Assembly: GCF_000340215.1 (NCBI RefSeq)
Contig: NW_006921533.1
Location: 2,667,386-2,731,385, forward strand
Direction of reading: 5' to 3'
DNA length: 64,000 nucleotides
Source: Pseudocercospora fijiensis CIRAD86
Lineage: Eukaryota > Ascomycota > Dothideomycetes > Mycosphaerellales > Mycosphaerellaceae
A model generated the notes under the pieces. That model was given only the letters and a program-made list of their open reading frames with translations, was not told where the DNA came from and ran no database searches. Position numbers and translations under genes: made by a program. Shown here piece by piece: positions 9,207 through 20,506 of the stretch (its first letter is position 1; every line of letters begins with the position of its first letter).

Positions 9207-11409
9207 AGGGTTAAGAAGCCGATAAAGAAGGCTACTGTTTCTTCTAATAAAGCTATACCTGCTACAAAAGCAGCAAAGAGGCTAATACCTGCTAAGTTAG
9301 CTAGGTCTACGTCTATTAAACTAGAGCCGGAGATTACTTAATTAGAGCTTTAGCTCTTCTTTAATCGTAAGGACCTTAGTAAGGACTATGCCCTTATAGA
9401 AGGCAGTGCTATTAACCTAAAGAGGCTACTTAAGCGAGCGGCTATTAACGTAGAAGCCTATACTAATATTAAAGGCTTCTAGCACTTCTTAATCCGCCGC
9501 GACTACGAGGGATAAGCATTGCTTACGAAGAATAGAAAGCGAGAGTCTAAGAGCTTCTAGATAACTAGAGGGTAGCTTAAATAGATAGGTCGTAGTAATA
9601 GTATTATTAAGTTCTTCCGCTCTATAAGCCCTCTTGCTATTTAGGTTATTGTAACCGAATATTAGTCTTATAGAGCCGATACGCCCTTCGCTAAATTAGA
9701 TCCTAAGAACGACGAGAAAGCGGTAGTAGCTTAATAGGCTTAACTAGCTTAATAGGCCTCGTAAGACCCCTTGTCTTCTAATCTAATAGACCTTCTATCG
9801 AGTCTACTAGTCAATCTATAGAAGGAGGCCGAACAGAAGAAGAAGAAGAAGAAGGACTCTAATAACCTTATAATAGAAGATACTAATAGCCGGCTTTAGC
9901 AGTATAAAGCTATTCGTAAGGCATACGCCTATATAGACCCTTAGTGCACCCTTAGAAGGCAGGCTAGCGTTGTAGGCTATTATAAGCTTATAGGTCGCTA
10001 TTATAAGTTAATAGCTATAGTACTAACCTTCTAGAGGGATTAGATAGCCCTTAATAATAAGTGTTTAGTTAAGGCACTAAATAAGAAGGTTATCGAGAAG
10101 ATAATGCGGTGCTATAAGCTTAAACACCCTAATAAGAATAACTAAGGCAAGGCCGGTAGTAAAGGTAAGAAGGCTAAGCCGTCGGTTTAATAGGAATCCT
10201 ATTATTATAGTGCGCCTTAACTACCGCCTAATCTATAGTTATATCTACCGCTACCGCTATATTATTATTAATAGCAATAGCAATAATAGCAATAGCAACC
10301 TAGCGCTCTATATGCTTACGTTTAACTAAGCGCTCTACGGTCGAGTCCGCCTATTATAGACGATAAGACAGATACAGGTATTCTTGTTATCTATTGCCGC
10401 TAGCTTCGGAAGCGCTTTCTATCTCTTGCTATTAGTATTAAAGTAGGCTAAGACTAGATAGCCTCTAAGGACTAGAGTCTAGATATAATTAAGGATAAGG
10501 AGAAGTTAGATAATCTACGTAAGGAAGTGCCTTCTAATAGTGCCTTCTTCCGGATTAAGAATAAAGTAGATAGGTTCTTAAGGCATTAGAGGGCTAAGCG
10601 TATACCTAAAGATATATCGAGTCTACTATATAGTAAGGAAGAGCTAGAATAACCGCCGCTATATTGTTACTATTACTCTAGCATAGCGGAATAGCTTGCT
10701 ATAGTCGACACCTTTACCCTAACTATCGATTGCTAGCTATAAATAACGCTCGAAGTCGGCCTACTATTTACTACTATATACGTATTTAGGCATTATATCC
10801 TAGTATCTCTTTATCTAGTGTTTAAACAAGCTTAATAATAGCTTAATAGGGTTTAGATATAGCGAATATAGCGGCAAGAAGTTAGCAATAACACCGTACT
10901 AGCGGTATAGATTACGGACCTCTATTCGACTATATATTAAGCAGTTGTCTATAATAATAATCGACCGTAGACCTAGATATAGATTACAAAGCGGCAATAC
11001 CTTCTCTTAGAGCTACGATAGGAAGGCTTCGCTATCGACACTGCCTTGCTTAACGAGAGTCGTACCTAGAAGCTAGCCGTCTACTAAATAGGCCGGAAGG
11101 ATACTATATCGTTATAGACGGTAGAGGTAATCTTTACTAATATAAGGGAAGCCTTTAGGTGCCTATCTACGCCTCCGAATAGCTAATCGCTCGCTATAGT
11201 ATGTCTTATCTACGAAGACAATCTATTAACTTGTCTATTAAGAGATATTAATTAGGTATGCTAGCTCCGCCTCCTTATTCCGTTATATAGCCTATCGCTG
11301 TACTACTTTATAGGTAAAGTCCTTGCTATAGACATACCGCGCTATAGTCTTAGTATAGACAAATACTCTAAATTTAACTAACAACTAATCTTGTATTTTA
11401 TCTATCTAG

Positions 11410-11689
11410 TATTGGCTAGTAACCGGCCCCACACACCTAGGCTAAGTATTAAGCCTATATAAGAGGCCTCCTTCTATATTGTAGATAGAGCACTAACCTC
11501 GTATAGTATATTATTTATATTATACTTCTATAATACCTATGTTGCAGGGCTCTAGTTATTAGCCTAAGCAACCGTCTTGTTATCCTATTATGCTAAACAT
11601 GGCTGCCTATATTGCTATAGGTCGTGTTACCCTCGGTAGCCTATACTATTACTATAGGTAGTAGTAGTAGTTATGGTTTCCGTCCTTTA
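11410..11689 (+). repeat. 5' LTR of copy A
   Basis: 280 bp; begins TATTGGCTAGTAACCGG and ends CCGTCCTTTA. It matches the 3' LTR at 23463-23742 apart from transitions of the RIP type. The TA...TA ends fit an original TG...CA border after RIP. Confidence 0.92.
11456..11463 (+). promoter_or_regulatory. TATA box in the LTR
   Basis: TATATAAG about 47 bases into the LTR, preserved in all LTR copies of the family (context GCCTATATAAGAGGCCTCC). Probable core promoter for the retroelement transcript. Confidence 0.55.
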
Positions 11690-11690
11690 T

Positions 11691-11708
11691 TAGAGCCGAA
11701 GGTAGGGC
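11691..11708 (+). other. candidate primer binding site
   Basis: TAGAGCCGAAGG starts one base after the 5' LTR, with the same bases after the 5' LTRs of C and D. A primer site normally begins TGG, complementary to tRNA CCA; TAG would be its RIP form. The tRNA is not identified. Confidence 0.45.
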
Positions 11709-12515
11709 TATCTCTTTATATCTAACAGGTTCGGGTATGTTGAAGGTAGTCTCTAGGCACGAATAGCTATAACTAAAGCGAGGGTACGATAAGAGCCTAC
11801 GATACGGACGATACCGAAGTATCTTAAGGGGCTATTACGATAAGTAGAGAAACCTCTTAACGAGGGCATCGCTTTAACCCCGAAAAGCTGCAAACCCTTA
11901 GGACTGTTACAGCTTAGGGCCTAGTCTATAGCTATAGCTAGCTTCTAAGGACTCGGCTCCGGGTCGAAGACCTATTTAGCACTACTTACTCGAGATAAGC
12001 CCCGCCTAAGGAGGAGATAGACTAATTACCTATCGGCCTTACTTAGTTTACTAAGACTATTAATTAATAGCAAATACGGATTGCAGGTCGGATAGCCGGG
12101 GAGTCCCCTATTAATCGGATAGGGCGTTCCTAGATTCGTAGCCTCGCTTAGACAGTGCTTAGCCTTCTACTAGAAAAAGAAGGCTACCGCCCCCCCGCCT
12201 AGCTAAAGGAGATACGAGCTAGTTTCTAGGATCTAGGTGTAAATAGAGATTGCAGTCTCTCCCTCCGAGCGGCTTTTGTCTAAAATCTACTAAACTCAGC
12301 TCCTAGAGGTAGTTAGGCGACCCCTAGGAGGCTAAACCCTAATACTACCCTAGGGGTAATACTAGGAGAAACAGCCTAACACACTACTCTCTCGTATAGT
12401 AATATTACAATAAACTAAACAGACTAAAGTCACTAAAAACACATTTATATAGCATTCCATTTTAACTTTATATAGCATTCTATTTCAACTATTTTAACTA
12501 TTTTACAACAATCGA
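11709..12515 (+). other. untranslated leader of copy A
   Basis: About 0.8 kb without a supported ORF, alignable with 24,290-25,110 and 29,463-30,296. It holds palindrome 1 at 12,338-12,366. Confidence 0.6.
12338..12366. repeat. punctuating palindrome, copy A site 1 (before gag)
   Basis: CCTAATACTACCCTAGGGG then TAATACTAGG: arms CCTA/TAGG around TACCC-TA-GGGTA. The central CG is here TA. Equivalent sites are 24,963 and 30,110. Confidence 0.8.
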
Positions 12516-15377
12516 ATAAGCTCTAGCTCTAGCGAAAACGAACATCGAGAATTAGCGGAATCCTCTAAATCCGAAAACGCCCCTAATCCTATTAACGAAG
12601 AAATTAGGCGGCGACTAGTTAATATAAGTAAGCCTCCTACGCCCTCTACGCTAGAGGCGCTCTATACTGTCCTTATAAAAATGATAGAGAAGCAAACTAA
12701 GCTTCTCCGTTAAAACAAGCGTCGCCCGCTAGAGCTAGGGAGTAGGGCAAATCCCCTATTCGAAGGGTAGAACGCTATAGCATATATTAAGCGCTTTAAG
12801 GAAGGCTTAGTTAATTACGAGCTCGATAGAGAATCCGACTAGTACAAGATTCGGTCCTTTACGAGGACTATCTCCTCTAAGCTTTACCGAACCCTTAAAA
12901 CCCTAGTTAGCTACCTAGAAAAGGACGATAAGTCTAATACTAACTAGGAGACCTTTAAGATAGCCTTTATAAGGGAGTATCGGGAGCGCGATAGCCGTCG
13001 TATTAAAGGCAGTCGTACGTAGCTCGAGTCCCTCTGCTTAGTAAGGCGCACTAAGGATAACGACCTAAAGGGGTATATCCGCGAGTTTGTCGAGTTAGCG
13101 GATAGTATCGAACAGAGTAACCTCGAAAACTCTTAGAGAACAAGGCTACTCCTCTAGGGGTTGCCGTAGCCTATAGCTTAGCGTATCTTCCGTCGCTATA
13201 AGCTTAGCGAGGCCGATCCTAAGAGCTTTAGGAAGTACAAAGAGGTCCTAGTATGTATTAAGGCCGACATTGATAGCGTAGCCGATGCGAGGAAGTTTAT
13301 CTACGGCAAAGACCGAAATAACCTAGCGCAGGTTAGGAAAGAAGCCTTAGTAAGCAAGGGACCTAAGTTCCTTCCTAAATCGTAAAGTAGTCCTAAGACC
13401 GTAACTCCTACTATTACTAAGCACTCTTAAGATGTCGCGGACTTAGCTAAATCCCTAGCCTAGCTAAACCTAAATGCGAAAGTATTGCAGCGAGTTAGGG
13501 AGATTATTAATGCTACTATACTAGGCGATGTACTACTAGTCTACTAGGTTTTAGATCCTAACTACCCTAAAGCCCCTTTAGTAGATGTCTACGCTATACG
13601 GAAGATCTATTCTAACTTAGATAGTAAGTGCTAGATGTGTAGCGGGTTTAAATATGTCTAATCGTCCTACTCTATCTAGAAAGAGCTTCTTAAAAGGAAG
13701 CTTATTATGCAAGTAAATAGCCGATTCTACTATATAGACACCGGCGATAAGATTGATTTCGAATAGGATCGGAGAGCCCCGAAGCTGCCTTAGCTAAAGA
13801 CCCTTCTAGAAAAGAAGTACGGCGGCAAGATCGAGTTTAAGGACACTAGGAACAGTACCCTCGCCGCTATTACTAAACGAGAAACTTAGAAGGTTAGGGC
13901 AAAACAGGTTAAGGAGCGAAGTAGTAACGGTACTACTAAGCCTATTAAAGTTAACTTTGTTTCTTAGGATCCGGACGCAGTTACTAATGTTTACGCGGTT
14001 ACTAAGAATAGTATAGATGTCTACGCTGCTATACGGTCTTAGACCTAGTCCTAAAGCAAGGGCAAGAGCCCTTAGAACCCTACTCGCCCTAGTACGGCAG
14101 CCCCTACTAGGGTACTAAAGAATAAGGCGGCCGACAAGGCTAAGTAATAGCGAGAGTTAACCGCTAAAACTAAGACTCTCTAGATAGCTACAGACCGCGC
14201 TGCCCGATCTAGCACCGCACCTAGCACCGCCCCTAGCACCCTACCTATAGAAAGCCTAGTCGTCCTAGAGACTCTAGAGGTCGATATAGAGGATGTTACT
14301 ACCGATATTAGTAGTACCCTAGGCCTCCTAGCTAACCTACCTGCCTATAAACGGAAGTTATCCGACCTAAAGAGCTTTCGCTTTAATAGGTATATAAAAA
14401 AGTATAGTACTAGCCTAGCTAACTCCTTAGACACAAAGGCAAACGCTCTCTTCTAGGCTTTATAGTTCCTAGACCTTAAGTCTAATATATCTATAGGAGA
14501 GCTACTAGTATACGGTTTACCTACTAACCTGTTCTAGAGCCGAATTCCTAACGATACTACCTTTATAAAAGACCTCGCTGCCCTCCGAAGGAAACAGGGA
14601 CGAGAAGACTATATCGACGTCTCTTCCCTATAGTTCCTTCCTAAATTTTTAGGTGCCTAAGAGTTAGTAGAAGGCGAATCGGTAACCTACGAGAACTAAG
14701 AGACTATCGATAATGCTAACGAAGAGGGAGTTAAGGAGATAGGCCGAGGGGATAGTAATAATCCCGACTCTGCTCTAGTTTCAGTCTCTATTAAGGCTGT
14801 CCGGTTTACTAGCTAACAAATCGGTCGAGCAGGACCTCCTCGACCTAAAGAACTTTACTCTATCCCTAATAATGTAGACCTTTCCGCAGTTACCCGTTCC
14901 TTCGCCGTCGTCCCTACTATCTATATTTAGGTTACTATCGGGAGCTATAGTTAACAGATGCTAGCAATGCTTAATAATAGTTTAGAGTCACTTATTATAA
15001 GTAAGCGCTAGGCTAAATAGCTTAGACTACTAATAAATAGAGACATTTCCCTTAGTATATAGGGAGTAAATAGGGAGGTTACGCTAGTAGATACCTACTA
15101 CAATATTATAGTAGACGCTTTCGGTATATACTTTTCCTTTACCTTCTAGATTGCCGCCGACCTAAACACGCCAATTATTCTAGGTCGGCTATAGTCTCGT
15201 ATAACTCGTAGTGTCTAGCGCAACTGCGACGATAGCTCCTAGGAGGGAACTATCGCTAACTAGAAGGGCAACCGAGTCGTATTTACTAGTTATGTCGGCA
15301 ACACTAGCTATAAGTCCTACGAGGATATCCTTGCTGCTTCTAGACGGTCTTCGGGAAACGCTACGGCGCGGTTGTAA
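12516..15377 (+). pseudogene. gag-protease ORF of copy A (RIP-degraded)
   Basis: 954 codons in one frame if RIP stops are ignored. The start codon is now ATA (12516-12518, from ATG) in all three copies. Content: a basic N-terminus; a capsid-like region (KLYRTLKTLVSYLEKDD, FIREYRERDSRRIKGSR) at ~12,870-13,250; a CCHC knuckle at ~13,628-13,670 whose four ligands are kept in different copies; and a retropepsin-like region at ~14,920-15,200 ending IILGRL. The catalytic Asp appears as Asn (MLNNS), a RIP G-to-A change. The end is set at a TAA present in all three copies; if that was CAA originally, the frame would run on. Matches C 25,111-27,957 (949 codons) and D 30,297-33,155 (953). Confidence 0.8.
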
Positions 15378-15631
15378 GACCGGCAATCTGCGCTATAAGT
15401 TAGTATAGCTTAAATAGGTCATTTCTAGAAGTGCGCCGCTCTATACGTTAAGGCAAGTTTCTAGGTTCTATACTAAGAAGACGGGTACTCGAAGCGATAG
15501 CAAGTATAATATAACGACTACCTATACCTACTATACGAGTTAAGGTAATAATGCTATCTTATACGTCGTCGCTAGAGGTATTACTACCGGACGCGGGTCT
15601 ACCCGAACTAACTAATTAGAGCGCGAGTCTA
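15378..15631 (+). other. gag-pro / pol junction of copy A
   Basis: About 250 bases between the protease frame and the pol frame, which differ by one base. In the pol frame a TAG at 15617-15619 is present in all three copies, so pol translation probably restarts after it. An overlapping +1-frame ORF (15,211-15,408) is also open in D, but I treat it as a shadow. Confidence 0.45.
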
Positions 15632-15655
15632 ATACTACCCCGGGGGTATTATTAC
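15629..15655. repeat. punctuating palindrome, copy A site 2 (start of pol)
   Basis: CTAATACTACCCCGGGGG then TATTATTAC. It lies exactly where the pol frame opens; the codon aligned with D's ATG is ATA here. Confidence 0.85.
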
Positions 15656-18600
15656 GAATCTAACGTTTTCGCCGGCGTTATAAATTAGGACTACTAGTTA
15701 CATACCTATCGACTTAAGGAGACTTCTAAGGAAGTTTACGCGCTATTTTGTTGCGCCAATCTCTAGGCCTAACGATAAAGAGAGAGAGCTCGGATTCAAC
15801 AATCGATTAGTATCTATACCCTATATAAGAGGGTAGCCGACAAGATTAAGCCCGTAAAGGGTAGCGTATATATTACCGATAGGTCCAATCCTAGCGGAAA
15901 TCCTAACTAGCGACAAAAGTGCCTTAATTAGGAGGCGACACTACTACCTAGGGATAGTCCGTACGATTAGAAATACATTACTAAAAAGTTCTCTACTATC
16001 CCTAGGGGGTTAAGGCTAATAGAGGAGAGGCTTGCGAAAATCAAACCTAGTATCGAGCTTTCGGATCGTAAGCTAGATTTGCTATACGAGCTTCTGTATA
16101 ATCGCGAGGCCGTATTAGCATATAACTTCACTTACCTAAGTAGAATAAACCCGGAGGTTGCCCCTCTATAGAGGATCCGAACGATCGAATATAAGCCTTA
16201 GGCCTACCTAGGTTTTAAGCTAAACCTAAGCCTACGAGGTATAGTTGAGGACATAATACGATAGCGTGTAAAGGCTAGCACCTTAGAACCTTCCTATACC
16301 TCGTATCGTAATCTATACTTCCTAGTTTAAAAGAAAACAGCTCCTAGGGAACTAAAGAAGTACCGTCTAATTAACGCTATACAAAAGTTTAACGTAGTTA
16401 CGATTAGAGATGCTAACCTTCCTCCGGAGACTAATAGGTTCTCGGAAGCTTTTGCTAACTGTATTGTAGCCTTACTAGTTAATGTTTTCTCGGGCTACGA
16501 CTAGATCCCTCTCTACCCTAACAGCCGCGACCTTACTAGTTTCGAGATACCTCTTAGGCTATATAGACAAACTACCCTTCCCTAAGGGGCAACTAACTCC
16601 GTAGCCTAGTTCGTTCGTATTATAAACCAAGTCCTCGCGGCTTATATCTCTTATATAGCGATGCCTTTCCTCGACGATATCGGCATTAAGGGCCCTAAAA
16701 CTAGGTACGATAATAAAGAAGTAGAGCCTAGCATCCGTAGGTTCTTTCTCGAACATATTTAGAACCTCGATAGTGTCCTCTACGACCTAGAGCGAGCTAA
16801 CCTAACGGTGTATAGAGAGAAGCTTTAGCTCCTATACAAACGAATAAACATTGTCGGGTTTGTAACTAATAAGAACGGCCGCTATCCTAATAATATACGG
16901 GTCCTAAAGATAGTATCCTAGCCGGATCCTACCTATTAGAAGGATGTCCGAACCTAGCTTAGAGTAGTCTCCTACTTCCGTATCTAGGTCGAGAACTTTA
17001 TATTAGTATATAAGCCCTTATACGCCTTACTTAAGAAGGATGCTGAATTCGAATAGACCTCCGTTTACTAAGCGGCTAAGGATACAGTAACTAAGGCGCT
17101 CGTTAGCGCACCTACACTAACATCTATTAACTACTTAGAGGGTGCGGGTTTAATAATTGTTACTATCGACTCGAGCGGGGAAGGCTATAGCGAGATACTA
17201 ATGCAGTGTAACCGTAAGGAGCTATCCTTGCGTTATCCTATTAGGTACGACTCCGGACTATAGAAACCGATCGAGGCCCGATACGATGCTAGTAAGCGAG
17301 AATGCCTTAGAGTCTATAAGGCTCTTAAGAAGTTCCGACTATAGCTCTTTAGGGTGTTCTTTCGTCTAGAAATCGATGCTTAGACGCTAGTCTATTAGCT
17401 TAACCGTATAGCCTCCGACCTACTAAACTCTACGATAGCTCGGTAGGTTGCCTAGATCTATTTGTTTAACTTCGACGTCTTCTACGTTCCTAGCAAGAAG
17501 TATACTAGACCGGATAGCCTTTCTAGAAGGCCCGCTATAGAAGAGGACATCGCCGAGATAATAGAAGAAGAGGATATCGATACGGTAATTAACCGCACCT
17601 TCTTCGCTACCTTCTATATTAATGCTATACTAGCGATTACTAGGCCTGCTGCTAACGACTAACCTAGCGACTAACCTAGTAACTAGCCCGACGAGAGCCC
17701 TACTACTAACGGTAACGACTAGACTAAAGCTAAGGCGGATAAACTAGAGAGGGATAATATCCTTAATAGGGTCTACTCCGACGACTCCTATTATATCGCC
17801 TACTTCCTAACCTATACGAAGAAAGCGCCTAGCCTATTAAAGAGTTAATACCGTCGGGTTATTCGCTATTCTCGACGATTCCTAGTTAAAGATCGAATCC
17901 TTTAGCGACAAGCGATAGTTAATACACCTCTCTAGCGTATTATTAATAACCTAGTAGCCCGATAAGAGATCCTTCGTTCCGTTTACGATAAGCTCGGCTA
18001 CCGGGCGGCGGAGGGCACCTTCGATGTCCTTCGTCGGCGCTACTAGTAGGATAGCGTATAGGCTAATGTCTCCCGCTACTATAAGAGCTGTCCTAAGTAC
18101 AATTTTAGGAATAGCTACCGACGTCTAGGGGAACTGCGTATTCCTACTACCTAATTAGTCGGAGAACGATAGTATAGCGATAGGGTCTATCTTAGTCGCA
18201 ATAACAGCTTATATATTATTCGGGAGGGTCTTTCTCGATAGCTAGAGGCCTATTATTTCTATAAGGGCTGCGGCGCTATTAATGCTCGTAATATAGCTAC
18301 CTTCCTATTTAAAGATCTGTTTTGCCGCTAGGAAACACCTTACGAGATTATCTTAGACAACGCTACGAACAATATAGCTAAAGAAGTTTAAGTACTACTT
18401 ATTTTGTATAGGGCGAAAAACGTTCGTATCTCCCCGTACTATCCCTAGTCGAATGCTATTATTAAACGTAGCTATCGGTCTTTAATTGATGCCCTATCTA
18501 AGATAACTAATAGAGGGGACAGGTCGGTTCCCGTCTCTATCCGGGTCCCGGCCCTTCTCTAGGCGGATCGAACTACTATTATCGATACGACTAGACTTAC

Positions 18601-19378
18601 GCTAGCAGAGCTTATAATTAGGAGGGACGCCGTTCTTCCTATTAAGTTGTCCTATCGCACGTATAGCGTTTACGATTAGGGGTCTGTTCGTACTAGAGCG
18701 GATCTCCTTACCCTACGCGCTAAGGCTCTTAAGGATATAACTACTACTTCTTAGGAGGGACTTGCTCGACAACGGCGCCTTCGTAAAGAGGCTAAGCAGT
18801 ATTTTAATAACTATAATGCTATTAATTAGGAGCCTCTAAAGGTTAGCGATATAGTTCTCCTATACCGGTCCGAGTTAGAGTATAGTTACTCCTATAAGCT
18901 AGCCTTTAAATAGAAAGGGCCTTATAGAGTATAGGAGGTCCTTTACGATAGTTCTACGTACCGACTTTAGGAACTTGATAGTGCTACTTTGAAGCACTCG
19001 CACCCCCGAGCTAACCTAAAAAAGATCGTCGAATTAAGAGAGCCTACCCGCCCTCCCCCGACTAAGGAGGAAGTTAATGCCTCTACAGACCCTCTACCGA
19101 CCTTAGATGCCTATCGAGAGGAGGATCCTACCGCGATTATAGATCCTATTCTGCCCGACAACTATACGTATCCCTAGATACATCTTAGTAAGCTATTAGG
19201 AATAACTTATAAACAAAGGGAGGGTTATATACGTGTTAATTACGCGTAGAGCATTTCCGATATTGATTCCGATAGTAAACTAGACTTCTAGCTATCTAAC
19301 TCTAACTCCGAGGAGGAGCTCGACTAGTCTAGCGACGAAGACCGCCTAGAATTATAGCTAGATCCCGAGACTAAATAA
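15632..19378 (+). pseudogene. pol ORF of copy A: reverse transcriptase, RNase H, integrase (RIP-degraded)
   Basis: 1,249 codons in one frame, identical in length to D. RT at ~16,030-16,930 with LKKYRLINAIQKF and the catalytic pair intact in FLDDIGIKG (16,660-16,690). RNase H at ~17,130-17,480 (IIVTIDSSGEGYSEILM ... YDASKREC). A surviving window at 17,462-17,662 reads VFYVPSKKYTRPDSLSRRP, the usual RNase H-integrase link. Integrase at ~17,840-18,960: a damaged zinc region, a catalytic Asp in IILDNATN, a PYYP...NA segment with the expected Glu changed to Lys, and a GPYR...YRLWELD C-terminal module. After an in-frame TAG at 19,175 (formerly Trp or Gln) an acidic tail runs to TAA 19376-19378, a stop kept in all copies. 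No chromodomain is seen. Confidence 0.9.
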
Positions 19379-19617
19379 TTGCTTGTCTTTCCCTGCCTCT
19401 ACTACGTTATTTTCCTTGCCTTCTCCGCGCTATTAATGCAGTGCCGCCCTGTAGCTTTAGTCCTTACTACTTGTTCCTACGGATATTGATACTTATAGTT
19501 ACTACCCTCTTTTGCTTTTACTTTGTCTATTGTATTGCTCTTTTGCCTTCGAGATGTTGCTATAACTTCATTCCTTTGCTCTTGTTTTTCCTTAGATAGA
19601 ACTGTACGAGGCGTGTT

Positions 19618-19650
19618 TTCCTAATAATACCCTAGGGGTAGTATTAGGAA
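19618..19650. repeat. punctuating palindrome, copy A site 3 (after pol)
   Basis: 33 bp with perfect outer arms TTCCTAATA / TATTAGGAA around ATACCCTAGGGGTAG, 240 bases past the pol stop. Confidence 0.85.
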
Positions 19651-20071
19651 GATAGCCGAACCTAACCCCTCTACCCTTCTAGGACCACTTCCCTCTAGAT
19701 TCCTAGACTCTAGCAACCTTCCTTAAGTAACAACGACAATAAGATACTCTACTAGAGACTGTTCCTGCCCTAATTAGTACTAGTTACGTAGGATACTAAG
19801 AAAGGGAGGTTCCCTATCCCTCTCCCTTTCTAGCTCTTAGATAGATATAGTAACCTAGGCCTATAGCCTCTAAGAATAGGGACCTTAGGCTGTTAAGCTT
19901 AGTGTTTAGAAGAAGGAAGAAGGTAAACGCATAGACTACCCTTACGTACTTGCTAATATAAAAGGTAATGCTGTATCTACAACGGCAGTACTATAGGCTA
20001 ATATACCGACGAATTAGCTACGCTAGGCCTAGGCGACTTGCTTCTCGCTACCGAGCATCTCTAGAGAAAAG

Positions 20072-20098
20072 CTAATACTACCCCGGGGGTGTTATTAG
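20072..20098. repeat. punctuating palindrome, copy A site 4 (before ORF3)
   Basis: 27 bp, arms CTAAT / ATTAG around ACTACCCCGGGGGTGTT, 408 bases before the ORF3 start codon. Confidence 0.85.
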
Positions 20099-20506
20099 TC
20101 CCGCTAGCTTTACTACTATAGATTTCTACTAAGGACTCGAACTAACTAGTTACATTTCGAGTACGCGAGAATCTACAATAGCTAAAGGTTAATAAAGGCG
20201 CATAGTCGCTACTAGCAATTAGCTAGATCGATTGTTAAACTTTAGCCTACCCTAATAATAAAGAAGTCTCGTATGTAGCTTCACTTTTATATATAGCCGT
20301 TATCCGTTTGCTTTACTAGCGCGGAATATACGGACTACGTTACCTTCGTACTATATTTAAAGCGAGCTTCCTAAGCTCCTTCTTTTACTCGGTTACTAAC
20401 TAACTCGCTACCGCCTAAAATCCCCCTTCTATCTAAACCCTTTAATTATTATTGTTAAGTAACGAATACACTTTGCAAACTCGTTTCTAAACCGCCTCGG
20501 TCGACT

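Larger units (their letters stand above)
8820..11409 (+). pseudogene. RIP-degraded ORF of the inverted-repeat DNA element, unrecognised
   Basis: Many TAG/TAA codons interrupt a frame that otherwise has protein-like content. It starts with a basic region, then tandem repeats of VSK (9153-9206), then a mixed region (for example NRKDLSKDYALIEGS). Near 10,250 a run of TAG-rich codons alternating with CAA/CAG suggests a former glutamine-rich tract. From 10,370 a stretch resembling a small helical SAM-like module follows (DIIKDKEKLDNLRKEVPSNS). LTR copy A interrupts it at 11,409, and the remainder may continue in 23,747-24,005. I recognise no transposase catalytic motif. The reading frame is inferred and the ends are approximate. 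Confidence 0.35.
19379..20506 (+). other. spacer between pol and ORF3, copy A
   Basis: 1.1 kb without a supported ORF. It contains palindromes 3 and 4 (19,618 and 20,072) and is alignable in C and D, so it is an ancestral part of the element and may hold regulatory signals for ORF3. Confidence 0.55.

Noticed and set aside
15211..15408. Stop-free frame also open at 32,989-33,186
   Set aside because: It overlaps the protease frame in another phase. RIP of TGG creates TAG only in the coding phase, so the other phase stays open by chance; not called as a separate gene.
17462..17662. Short ORFs at 17,462, 35,240 and 47,424 as separate genes
   Set aside because: They are surviving windows at the same place of pol in three element copies.
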